From the NCBI GenBank assembly GCA_903865935.1, contig CAIPLT010000059.1:133770-197769 (forward strand): a stretch of DNA of 64,000 nucleotides. Direction: 5' to 3'. Shown here piece after piece: positions 9,066 through 16,282 of this stretch. Under the pieces are notes generated by a model that was not told where the DNA came from, did no database searches, and saw nothing but the letters and a program-made list of their open reading frames with translations. The DNA comes from Caldifarciminota bacterium (GTDB taxonomy: Bacteria > Hydrothermota > Tepidihabitantia > Tepidihabitantales > CAIPLT01). Each line of letters starts with the position of its first letter. Positions within the stretch are counted from its first letter, which is position 1. Position numbers and translations under genes: made by a program.

Positions 9066-10151
9066 ATGCATATTTTAGTTATTAATCCCGGCGGTTCGTC
9101 AACGAAAATTGCGGTATTTAAAATAGATTCGAAGATTAAAAGATTGAAAGATTATGAGATTAAAAAGGAGTTCGAGACCGTTATTCGACATCCGATTGAT
9201 GAGTTAAGAAGATTTCACAGCGTACTTGACCAATTAGCTTATCGTAAAGATTTGATAATAAAAGCGATTGGCAATAGAACATTTGATACGATTGTGACAA
9301 GGGGCGGTCCGCTAAAACCATTAAAGAGCGGAACTTATCGAATTACAAAAAAGGTTGTTGATGACATTAAGCAGGGTAAAATCCAGAGCATGCATCCTTC
9401 ATTATTAGGGCCGCTAATTAGCTATTCTTTGGCGCAACAGAAAAGAGTGCCAGCATTTTTTATTGACCCGGAATCAGTTGATGAATTCTTTCCTTTGGCG
9501 CGTATTTCCGGTCTGCCCGAAATACCGAAAAAGTCATTGTCTCACTTCTTAAACACCAATGCAGTTGTACGTAAAGCAGCCAAGAAACTTGGGAAAAGAG
9601 TAAATCAGTGTAATTTTATTATCGCACATTTGGGCAGTGGTATCACGGTCGCGGCAAAAGAAAAAGGCAAACAGATTGATGCGAATAATGCTAATGAAGA
9701 TGGACCGTTTTCGCCGCAGCGCAGCGGTTCTTTGCCATTGCAGGGTGTGGTTGATATGTGTTTTGATGGTCAACACACAAAACAGCAGGTGCTGGATAAA
9801 ATTCAACGCAAGGGCGGACTTTTAGCATATCTTGGCACTGATGATATCAAAGAAATCGAAAAGAGAATTAAAAATGGTGACAAATATGCGGATTTGATTT
9901 ATAATGCGATGATATTTCAGATTGCTAAAGAAATCGGCTCGATGTTTGTTGCATTAAAAGGCAATGTGACCGCTATAATTATTACTGGCGGTATTGCCTA
10001 TCAGAAGCAACTGGTAAATAAGCTAAAGTCGTGGATTAAATTTATGCGTAAACCGATTTTAGTTTTTCCCGGCGAAGAAGAGATGACTGTCTTAGCCGAA
10101 GGCGCAATACGAGTTTTAATGAAATTAGAAAAGGAGCAAATATATGGATAA
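9066..10151 (+). CDS. buk: Butyrate kinase
   Basis: A 361-residue acetate/butyrate kinase of the ASKHA fold, converting acyl phosphate and ADP to the acid and ATP. The start MHILVINPGGSSTKIAVFK is the phosphate-1 loop of butyrate kinases; FIIAHLGSGITVAA is the phosphate-2 motif, and IIITGGIAYQ with LAEGAIRVL forms the adenosine end. It overlaps iorA by eight bases and is the first gene of a buk-iorA-iorB operon. The context suggests that the acid comes from an aryl- or branched-chain acyl-CoA made by Ior rather than from classical butyrate fermentation; a phosphotransacylase gene is not in the window. Confidence 0.92.
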   Translation: MHILVINPGGSSTKIAVFKIDSKIKRLKDYEIKKEFETVIRHPIDELRRFHSVLDQLAYRKDLIIKAIGNRTFDTIVTRGGPLKPLKSGTYRITKKVVDDIKQGKIQSMHPSLLGPLISYSLAQQKRVPAFFIDPESVDEFFPLARISGLPEIPKKSLSHFLNTNAVVRKAAKKLGKRVNQCNFIIAHLGSGITVAAKEKGKQIDANNANEDGPFSPQRSGSLPLQGVVDMCFDGQHTKQQVLDKIQRKGGLLAYLGTDDIKEIEKRIKNGDKYADLIYNAMIFQIAKEIGSMFVALKGNVTAIIITGGIAYQKQLVNKLKSWIKFMRKPILVFPGEEEMTVLAEGAIRVLMKLEKEQIYG

Positions 10152-11853
10152 AGTATTACTTTCGGGTGATGAAGCGATTGCCCGAGGTGCATGGGAGGCG
10201 GGCTGTAAAGTTGCGGCGGCTTATCCTGGAACACCATCGACTCAAATCTTAGAGAATTTGGTTAATTATAAAGATGTTTATTGCGAGTGGTCAACCAATG
10301 AGAAAGTTGCTTTAGAAGTCGCATTGGGTGCGGCATTAGCTGGTGTGCGCTCGATTTGCACAATGAAGCATGTGGGCTTAAATGTTGCGGCTGACCCGTT
10401 ATTTTCTTCAGCGTATATCGGCGTGCGTGGTGGTATGATAATTGTTACGGCCGATGACCCCGGATTACATTCATCGCAGAACGAGCAGGATAATCGTTAT
10501 TACGGGATGTTTGCCAAAATCCCGGTGCTCACACCGTCAGATAGTCAGGAAGCAAAGGATTTTACCAAACTGGCATTTGAGCTTTCGGAAAAATATGACG
10601 TGCCGGTGATTTTGCGCGTCACGACGCGGATCGCGCATTCCAAGACAATCGTTGAATTGGAAGAGCGAAAAGAAGTTGCGGATAAAGGTTATGTGAAAGA
10701 TATTACCAAGGCAAATCTTTTACCCCAGTATGCACGCGTTCGGCATGTATTATTAGAAGAGAAAATGAAAAAACTGGAAGAGTATGGCAACACCGCTTCC
10801 GTGAATAAAATTATCGAAGGCAAGAAGAATTTTGGTGTGATTGCGGACGGAGTTGCTTTTGAATATGCGCGCGAAGTATTTCCCAAGGCATCATTCTTAA
10901 AGCTGGGCATGGTCTGGCCATTTCCTAAAGACCTGGTTAAAAAGTTTGCTCAGGGTAAAAAACATCTGTACGTAATTGAAGAAGTTGACCCGTTCTTAGA
11001 AACCTTGATAAAATCATTAGGTATAAAAGTTATCGGTAAGGATAAACTGCCTCTGGTCGATGAACTGAATCCAAGAATAGTCCGAAATTCTTTGACCGAT
11101 AATAAAACCGAGTTTACTCCCGAAACATCACTCCCGCCAAGACCACCGTCATTGTGTCCGGGCTGTCCGCATGCCGGTTTGTTCTATTTATTACAGAGAA
11201 AAGATGTTATTATTACCGGTGATATCGGTTGTTACACGCTTGGCACATATCCTCCGCACAATACAATGGACACCTGTGTCTGTATGGGCGGTTCGATTAC
11301 AGTCGCACATGGTATTGAAAAAGCGTTGAAGAACCAAAAGCGGGTTGTTTCGATTATCGGTGACTCGACTTTCTTTCATATGGGTATGCCTGGTCTGGTT
11401 AATGCCGTATATAATAAAGGAAATCAGATTCTGGTTATTGTTGATAACCGCACGACTGGCATGACCGGTCATCAAGACCACCCGGGAACCGGCAAAACTC
11501 TGATGGGCGAAGACACTAAAATGCTTAAAACCGAAGATGTGGCAAAAGCCTGCGGTGTTGATAAAGTATATGTGCTCGACCCATATAAAATAAAAGATAA
11601 TCGTCCGCTGTTTAGACAAATTCTAGCTGAGCCGGGTCCGGCGGTAATCGTATCAAAACAAGCCTGCGCATTACTCGTTCCCCGAAAACCGGCAAAACGG
11701 GTTGTTGCGGAACAATGCAACGGTTGTAAATTGTGCATGTCATTAGGATGCGCGGCAATGAGCTTTATTAATGACAAAGTGGTGATTGACACCGCGTTCT
11801 GTGTTGGATGCGGAATGTGTTGCGAGCTTTGTGCCAAGGAGGCGATTGTATGA
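10144..11853 (+). CDS. iorA: Indolepyruvate ferredoxin oxidoreductase, alpha subunit
   Basis: A 569-residue enzyme that oxidatively decarboxylates aryl pyruvates from aromatic amino acid transamination to aryl-acetyl-CoA, reducing ferredoxin. The N-terminus has the GDEAIARGAWEAG...AYPGTPSTQI pattern, the middle has the TPP-binding site (GDIGCYTLG...; IIGDSTFFHMGMPGL), and the C-terminus carries two 4Fe-4S motifs (CNGCKLCMSLGC; CVGCGMCCELC). Length matches IorA. A Shine-Dalgarno AAGGAG lies ahead of ATG 10144, inside buk. The stop overlaps the start of iorB as ATGA. Confidence 0.95.
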   Translation: MDKVLLSGDEAIARGAWEAGCKVAAAYPGTPSTQILENLVNYKDVYCEWSTNEKVALEVALGAALAGVRSICTMKHVGLNVAADPLFSSAYIGVRGGMIIVTADDPGLHSSQNEQDNRYYGMFAKIPVLTPSDSQEAKDFTKLAFELSEKYDVPVILRVTTRIAHSKTIVELEERKEVADKGYVKDITKANLLPQYARVRHVLLEEKMKKLEEYGNTASVNKIIEGKKNFGVIADGVAFEYAREVFPKASFLKLGMVWPFPKDLVKKFAQGKKHLYVIEEVDPFLETLIKSLGIKVIGKDKLPLVDELNPRIVRNSLTDNKTEFTPETSLPPRPPSLCPGCPHAGLFYLLQRKDVIITGDIGCYTLGTYPPHNTMDTCVCMGGSITVAHGIEKALKNQKRVVSIIGDSTFFHMGMPGLVNAVYNKGNQILVIVDNRTTGMTGHQDHPGTGKTLMGEDTKMLKTEDVAKACGVDKVYVLDPYKIKDNRPLFRQILAEPGPAVIVSKQACALLVPRKPAKRVVAEQCNGCKLCMSLGCAAMSFINDKVVIDTAFCVGCGMCCELCAKEAIV

Positions 11854-12437
11854 AACTGAAGACGATTAATATTGTAACCTGTGGTGTTGGCGGTCAGGGA
11901 GTTTTATTATTTACCGACATTCTGGCCGATGTTGCCTTGCGGGCTGGGCTGGATGTGAAAAAGAGCGAAGTGCACGGAATGGCTCAGCGCGGCGGTAGCG
12001 TGGTAAGCCAGCTTCGGTTTGGCGAGCACGTTTTCTCGCCGTTGATCGAAGAAACAACCGCGGATTTTATTATCGGTTTTGAGAAATTAGAGACTTTGCG
12101 CTATATCCATTTCTTGTCCGAAAAAGGTAAGGCGCTGGTTGATTCTTTGGAGATTTCACCGATGTCGGTTTTAACCGGTGCGGTGGAATATCCCAAGGAT
12201 ATTATGGAACGTATCAAAGCACGCGCGAAAAATGTCTATGAGATTAACGCCTTTAATAAAGCAAAAGAACTGGGTGAAACCCGTACCCAGAATGTGATCA
12301 TGCTTGGTGCAACATCACGATTCTTAAAATTTCCGCTTGATTTGTATAAAGCGTCAATTGAGAAGAATGTTAAGCCCAAGTTTGTTGAGCTAAACCTGAA
12401 AGCATTCAATCAAGGTAGAAAACTGGTAAAAAAGTAG
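11850..12437 (+). CDS. iorB: Indolepyruvate ferredoxin oxidoreductase, beta subunit
   Basis: A 195-residue gamma/beta-type subunit of 2-oxoacid oxidoreductases: INIVTCGVGGQGVLLFTDIL and VKKSEVHGMAQRGGSVVSQLR are the family signatures. It pairs with IorA. Start chosen at ATG 11850 (ATGA overlap with the iorA stop, GGAGG six bases upstream) rather than at an upstream in-frame codon at 11808 that lies inside iorA. The C-terminal half (TQNVIMLGATSRFLKFP) is complete. Confidence 0.94.
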   Translation: MKLKTINIVTCGVGGQGVLLFTDILADVALRAGLDVKKSEVHGMAQRGGSVVSQLRFGEHVFSPLIEETTADFIIGFEKLETLRYIHFLSEKGKALVDSLEISPMSVLTGAVEYPKDIMERIKARAKNVYEINAFNKAKELGETRTQNVIMLGATSRFLKFPLDLYKASIEKNVKPKFVELNLKAFNQGRKLVKK

Positions 12438-12443
12438 GTGAAT

Positions 12444-13253
12444 ATGAAAAAGTTTTTTGGGCTGGCTCTGTGTATTTGCTGTATATTCTTTCTTGCTAAG
12501 CCGTCCCGAGCTTCGGCGCAGAATGTGCTTTTAAACTCAAGCTTTGAATTATGGTTCGATAGTTTAGGTATCCGGATGCCTTTTGCCTGGTATACGTCTG
12601 AAGCAAACGATTCCGGTTCAGCAACTCGAACAACGGATATGCATACAGGAATTTATGCGTTAAAACTTACTGGTAGCGATACAATGGCTTATGCGATGAC
12701 CCTATCATTATGTACGTCTGGTAATAATTATTATTTTTCCGGTTGGATCAAATCAACATCATTTATTGCCGGTTCCTTTATCATTACCTGGCTCAAACTT
12801 TCCCAACAGCCCGTGATGGACCCGGTTATAATTCCTATTTTACGAAACACAAGTTATCATAATTATACACAAATTGTACAAGCACCAGACAGCGCGGTTT
12901 TAGTAAATGTTAATGTTGTTGCCCTGCCAGGCGTAACAATTTATGTTGATGATGTTACTCTAAGGGACACGGTTCTGACGGGAATTGAAGAAAACCGCTA
13001 TCCGTTTTCGGTTGATTGCCGACCGCTAAAAATTTATCCGAATCCGGTAAAATCAGTGATAAATATTGAATACCCGACCAAAGTAAATCAAATAGAATTG
13101 TTTGATATTACTGGTAAAACACTGCGAATAATAAACCACCCAGAAATTCGGAATCGGCCAATTGATGTCAGCGGTCTTAAAGACGGAATCTATTTTATAA
13201 AACTAACGACTGGTGATAAAAAGATAGTTGAGAAGTTTATCGTTCAAAGATAA
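12444..13253 (+). CDS. Secreted carbohydrate-binding-like protein with type IX sorting domain
   Basis: A 269-residue protein with a signal peptide (FFGLALCICCIFFLA...SAQ). The body begins NVLLNSSFELWFDSLGIRMPFAWYT, the NxsFE..w start seen in jelly-roll carbohydrate-binding modules, and continues as a beta sandwich. The C-terminus (IYPNPVKSVINIEYP, then IELFDITGKTLRI, GLKDGIYFIKLTTGD) is a type A sorting domain. ATG 12444 is preferred to GTG 12438 because AGGTG just upstream fits a ribosome site. It starts six bases after iorB but has no obvious metabolic link to it. Confidence 0.75.
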   Translation: MKKFFGLALCICCIFFLAKPSRASAQNVLLNSSFELWFDSLGIRMPFAWYTSEANDSGSATRTTDMHTGIYALKLTGSDTMAYAMTLSLCTSGNNYYFSGWIKSTSFIAGSFIITWLKLSQQPVMDPVIIPILRNTSYHNYTQIVQAPDSAVLVNVNVVALPGVTIYVDDVTLRDTVLTGIEENRYPFSVDCRPLKIYPNPVKSVINIEYPTKVNQIELFDITGKTLRIINHPEIRNRPIDVSGLKDGIYFIKLTTGDKKIVEKFIVQR

Positions 13254-13259
13254 TTAAAA

Positions 13260-14030
13260 TTAGACTGGCTTTCGAGCAATAATCATAATCCGGTAAGTTG
13301 TTTCTACGGGTTGTAAAAAAGTCAGGTGGGTGTAAAATTTAATATTAGTAAATCCAACCGACTGTAATATTTTCTGTAATTCTTCAATTGGGTAACCGCG
13401 TTCTTTATGTATTTCCTTAAAATACCTGCCGTCATCAGTAAAAACGGTAAGGGTCAGAGTTGATATTTTTTGTTCCGGATTATACGAATTTTGCCAAATT
13501 GAATAAACGTCATCTACTCGGCGTGGTGCTTCACGGTTAGACCAAAAACTCTCTAGACAATAAACTGTATTCATATCAAAGATAAAAATCCCGTTGGGGT
13601 TTAAACTATTGAACACACACTTAAAACAAGATTTTAAATCATCCTCGTTTAAGAGATAATTGATGCTGTCGTAAAGACTGATTGTAGCATCAGCTTTTTC
13701 GGGTATCGAAAAGTTACGAATGTCCGAATGGACAAGCTGGATATCATAATTTGTCTTAAGGTTTTTTTCTTTAAAGACTTCAAGCATCGGCAGAGAATTA
13801 TCGACCCCGATAATGCGATAACCTTTTTTAGCTAATAATAATGAAGGGATACCCGTACCACAAGCAAGGTCAAGGATGGTTCTGGGGAGGATATTATGCT
13901 CTTTAAATATCTTAATGATGTAATCAACCCAGGCAGGATAATTTACCAGCCTGAGCATAAACTGGTCATAATATCTGGCAAAACCTTCAAATTGTCCTGT
14001 GATTTCGGAAAAGTTTTCTTCGGCGGTCAT
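13260..14030 (-). CDS. Class I SAM-dependent methyltransferase
   Basis: A 256-residue protein with methyltransferase motif I ILDLACGTGIPSLLLAKKGY, motif II IIGVDNSLPMLEV, and post-motifs VHSDIRNFSIPEKADATISLYDSINYL. It begins with the family start FARYYDQFM. The frame remains open 21 codons further upstream, but that part contains a complete TTGACA-16-TATATT promoter, so ATG 14030 is used. The substrate is unknown; neighbours do not indicate one. It is convergent with the secreted protein gene, six bases away. Confidence 0.85.
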   Translation of the reverse strand: MTAEENFSEITGQFEGFARYYDQFMLRLVNYPAWVDYIIKIFKEHNILPRTILDLACGTGIPSLLLAKKGYRIIGVDNSLPMLEVFKEKNLKTNYDIQLVHSDIRNFSIPEKADATISLYDSINYLLNEDDLKSCFKCVFNSLNPNGIFIFDMNTVYCLESFWSNREAPRRVDDVYSIWQNSYNPEQKISTLTLTVFTDDGRYFKEIHKERGYPIEELQKILQSVGFTNIKFYTHLTFLQPVETTYRIMIIARKPV

Positions 14031-14038
14031 TAAGGATA

Positions 14039-14066
14039 AATATATCGATAGCTGGGATAATGTCAA
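14039..14066 (-). promoter_or_regulatory. Promoter for the methyltransferase, near-leaderless
   Basis: Minus-strand TTGACA (14066-14061), 16-bp spacer, TATATT (14044-14039). Eight bases separate it from ATG 14030, leaving at most two or three untranslated bases. Confidence 0.6.
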
Positions 14067-14086
14067 GTTATCGAACGGCAGTATGC

Positions 14087-14115
14087 TTGACACTATAGTT
14101 GTTTACAAGTAAGAT
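14087..14115 (+). promoter_or_regulatory. Promoter for the DUF3467-cca-M50-ftsK operon
   Basis: TTGACA (14087-14092), 17-bp spacer, TAAGAT (14110-14115), 20 bp from the opposed methyltransferase -35. The leader is about 35 bases and has a strong AGGAAGGAG ribosome site before ATG 14157. Confidence 0.5.
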
Positions 14116-14156
14116 AAATGAAATATATGTTATTTAAATTTAGGAAGGAGAAGAAA

Positions 14157-14474
14157 ATGGCCGAAGAAATGAAACCGCAGCAACAGATTAATGTTGAAAT
14201 TGGTGAGAAAGAAGCAGAAGGGATTTTCTCTAATTTTGTTATGATTGCCCACTCGCCATCCGAGTTTATCATTGATTTTGCGCGCATCCTGCCCGGCTTG
14301 CCAAAAGCAAAAGTTTTTTCACGTATTGTTATGACACCGCAGCATGCGATGTTGTTAAGAAACGCATTAGAAGATAACCTTAAGAAGTTTGAAGACCGTT
14401 TTGGTAAGATTAAACTGATAACACGGGAAGACGACGCAAAAGGATTTGGATTTATCGGCGGAGATAAGCATTAA
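14157..14474 (+). CDS. DUF3467 family protein
   Basis: A 105-residue protein, MAEEMKPQQQINVEIGEKEAEGI... with SNFVMIAHSPSEFIIDFARILPG and RIVMTPQHAMLLRNALEDN, the whole of the DUF3467 family. The function is unknown. The family is common in anaerobes as a small acidic cytoplasmic protein. ATG 14157 is chosen over an upstream ATG at 14118 because AGGAAGGAG stands just before it and the family starts there. It leads an operon with tightly overlapping cca, M50 protease and ftsK genes. Confidence 0.85.
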   Translation: MAEEMKPQQQINVEIGEKEAEGIFSNFVMIAHSPSEFIIDFARILPGLPKAKVFSRIVMTPQHAMLLRNALEDNLKKFEDRFGKIKLITREDDAKGFGFIGGDKH

Positions 14475-15660
14475 ACAAATAAAAGTTATCCTCAATCAGC
14501 TCCGAGATTTAACAAACAAATATAAAACTCGAATTTTTATTGTTGGCGGACCAGTCCGCGATATGATAATGGCTAAAAAAAAGTCATTGATTATCGGTCA
14601 GGATTTGGATATAGCAGTGGAGAATAATTTTTCCGAAATCGGCGAGAGTTTAGCCAAGGAACTAAATGCTAAAATTACCCGATATCCGCAGTTTATGACC
14701 ATGACCCTCGAATTAGATAACTCGAGTCATATCGATATTGCCCAAACCCGAGAAGAGATTTACTATAAACCTGCGGTATTACCAAGAGTTCTACCGGCTT
14801 TGATTGATATTGACCTGAAACGGCGCGATTTTACAATCAACGCGATAGCAATGGAAATCAAGTCAAAACCGCTATATCCAATCATTGACCCGTTCAATGG
14901 TCGAAAAGACCTGAAAGAAAAGAAAATCCGCGTGTTACACCAGCAGAGTTTTGTCGATGACCCGACACGGATTTTCCGGTCAATTCGATTTGCCGCAAGA
15001 TTAGGATTCAAAATAGAACCAAAAACTGAAGCGTTAATGAAATCTGCAATCAAGAAGGGTTATCTGAAGTTGCTATCCGGTGAACGGATTTTATATGAAC
15101 TCAAGCTGATAATGAGTGAGCGAAATAGCACAGAAATGCTCAAGTCTCTGCAATATTATAATATAATATCCAGCCTGTTTGAAATTAATTTGCCTGCGCG
15201 GTTTTTTACCGAACAGAAAAAACTTGCCCTTGACCGTTTTAAGCTGATTCGCTTATTTTCCTTTATTCCCGAATCGTTCTGGTCAAAATATCCGCTGTTA
15301 AAAGAAACAATGGAAAGTGCAAAAACTATTAGAAAGTTTTCCAAGTATCGGGCTCAATTACTGAAAGCTAAAAAGCCGAGCGAAGTTTATCGAACACTGA
15401 AACCATTGTCAAACACCGGATTAGAGATTTCATCTTTACTTGAGAAACAACCGGCAAAAAACAAGATAAGACAATATCTTACAAAATATACAAAAATAAA
15501 AATATTTACAAACGGCAAAATATTGCAGGAATTAAAAATACCGCCTGGTGAAAAATACTCAAAAATATTTAATGAGCTGTTGTATCTTAAGCTTGATAAT
15601 AAGATAGAGACCCGAGCTGACGAGATTAAATATATTAAAAAATATTACTGTAATGTCTAA
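14446..15660 (+). CDS. cca: tRNA nucleotidyltransferase / poly(A) polymerase family protein
   Basis: A 404-residue protein with the class II nucleotidyltransferase signature IFIVGGPVRDMIM, the DxD-type LDIAVE catalytic strand, TMTLELDNSSHIDIAQTREE, RRDFTINAIAM and DPTRIFRSIRFAARLGFKIE. It would add CCA to tRNA 3' ends. That fits the tRNA gene of this window, which does not encode CCA. The only plausible start is TTG 14446, 29 bases inside the DUF3467 gene and next to AGGA. The C-terminal HD or CBS-like part found in some relatives is not obvious. Confidence 0.85.
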   Translation: MDLSAEISIKQIKVILNQLRDLTNKYKTRIFIVGGPVRDMIMAKKKSLIIGQDLDIAVENNFSEIGESLAKELNAKITRYPQFMTMTLELDNSSHIDIAQTREEIYYKPAVLPRVLPALIDIDLKRRDFTINAIAMEIKSKPLYPIIDPFNGRKDLKEKKIRVLHQQSFVDDPTRIFRSIRFAARLGFKIEPKTEALMKSAIKKGYLKLLSGERILYELKLIMSERNSTEMLKSLQYYNIISSLFEINLPARFFTEQKKLALDRFKLIRLFSFIPESFWSKYPLLKETMESAKTIRKFSKYRAQLLKAKKPSEVYRTLKPLSNTGLEISSLLEKQPAKNKIRQYLTKYTKIKIFTNGKILQELKIPPGEKYSKIFNELLYLKLDNKIETRADEIKYIKKYYCNV

Positions 15661-16282
15661 TTTAACATCAATTATCTTGTCCGCCCCGGCAATACTTTTC
15701 TGTTTAACGATTCACGAGTATGCGCATGGTTTCGTTGCTTTCCGATTAGGCGACCCGACCGCAAAATCCGCGGGTCGGCTCACATTAAATCCTTTAAAAC
15801 ATTTAGATTTAATCGGAACGATCAGTCTGTTTCTGTTCCGTTTAGGCTGGGCAAAGCCGGTACCGATTAACCCGATGTATTTTCGAAACCCCAAGAGAGA
15901 TATCTTACTTACTTCTTTAGCCGGACCGGCGGCAAATTTTCTATGCGCAATCGGTTTTGGTATTATCATCAGAATTTTATTTCGTATATTTTCTCCGAAC
16001 AGTTTTTGGATGGTTATAATTTTCATGTTTTTCTACTTTAGCTTAATATTGGGGATATTTAATTTAATACCAATCCCGCCACTTGACGGCTCAAAAATTC
16101 TCTATTATCTTTTACCTCGTAATATGGCAGTACAGTATGCTCATTTGGAACGTTATGGTATTTTTATCCTGTTGGGAATAATTATTATAGGGCAATTTGC
16201 CGGAATTTCAATTTTGGGTTCAATTATATCGCCAATTGTGCGCTTTTTCTCAAATATAATTATCGGGCAAAGTATTTTATGA
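15653..16282 (+). CDS. Site-2 protease family membrane metalloprotease (M50)
   Basis: A 209-residue polytopic protein with the zinc motif TIHEYAHGF (HExxH) in the first hydrophobic segment, GDPTAKSAGRLTLNPLKHLDLIG after it, and the downstream NLIPIPPLDGSKIL motif that provides the third metal ligand. These are features of the short PDZ-less M50 family (YwhC-like). It should cleave transmembrane substrates in the bilayer. The gene overlaps cca by eight bases and ftsK by four (ATGA). Confidence 0.88.
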   Translation: MSNLTSIILSAPAILFCLTIHEYAHGFVAFRLGDPTAKSAGRLTLNPLKHLDLIGTISLFLFRLGWAKPVPINPMYFRNPKRDILLTSLAGPAANFLCAIGFGIIIRILFRIFSPNSFWMVIIFMFFYFSLILGIFNLIPIPPLDGSKILYYLLPRNMAVQYAHLERYGIFILLGIIIIGQFAGISILGSIISPIVRFFSNIIIGQSIL

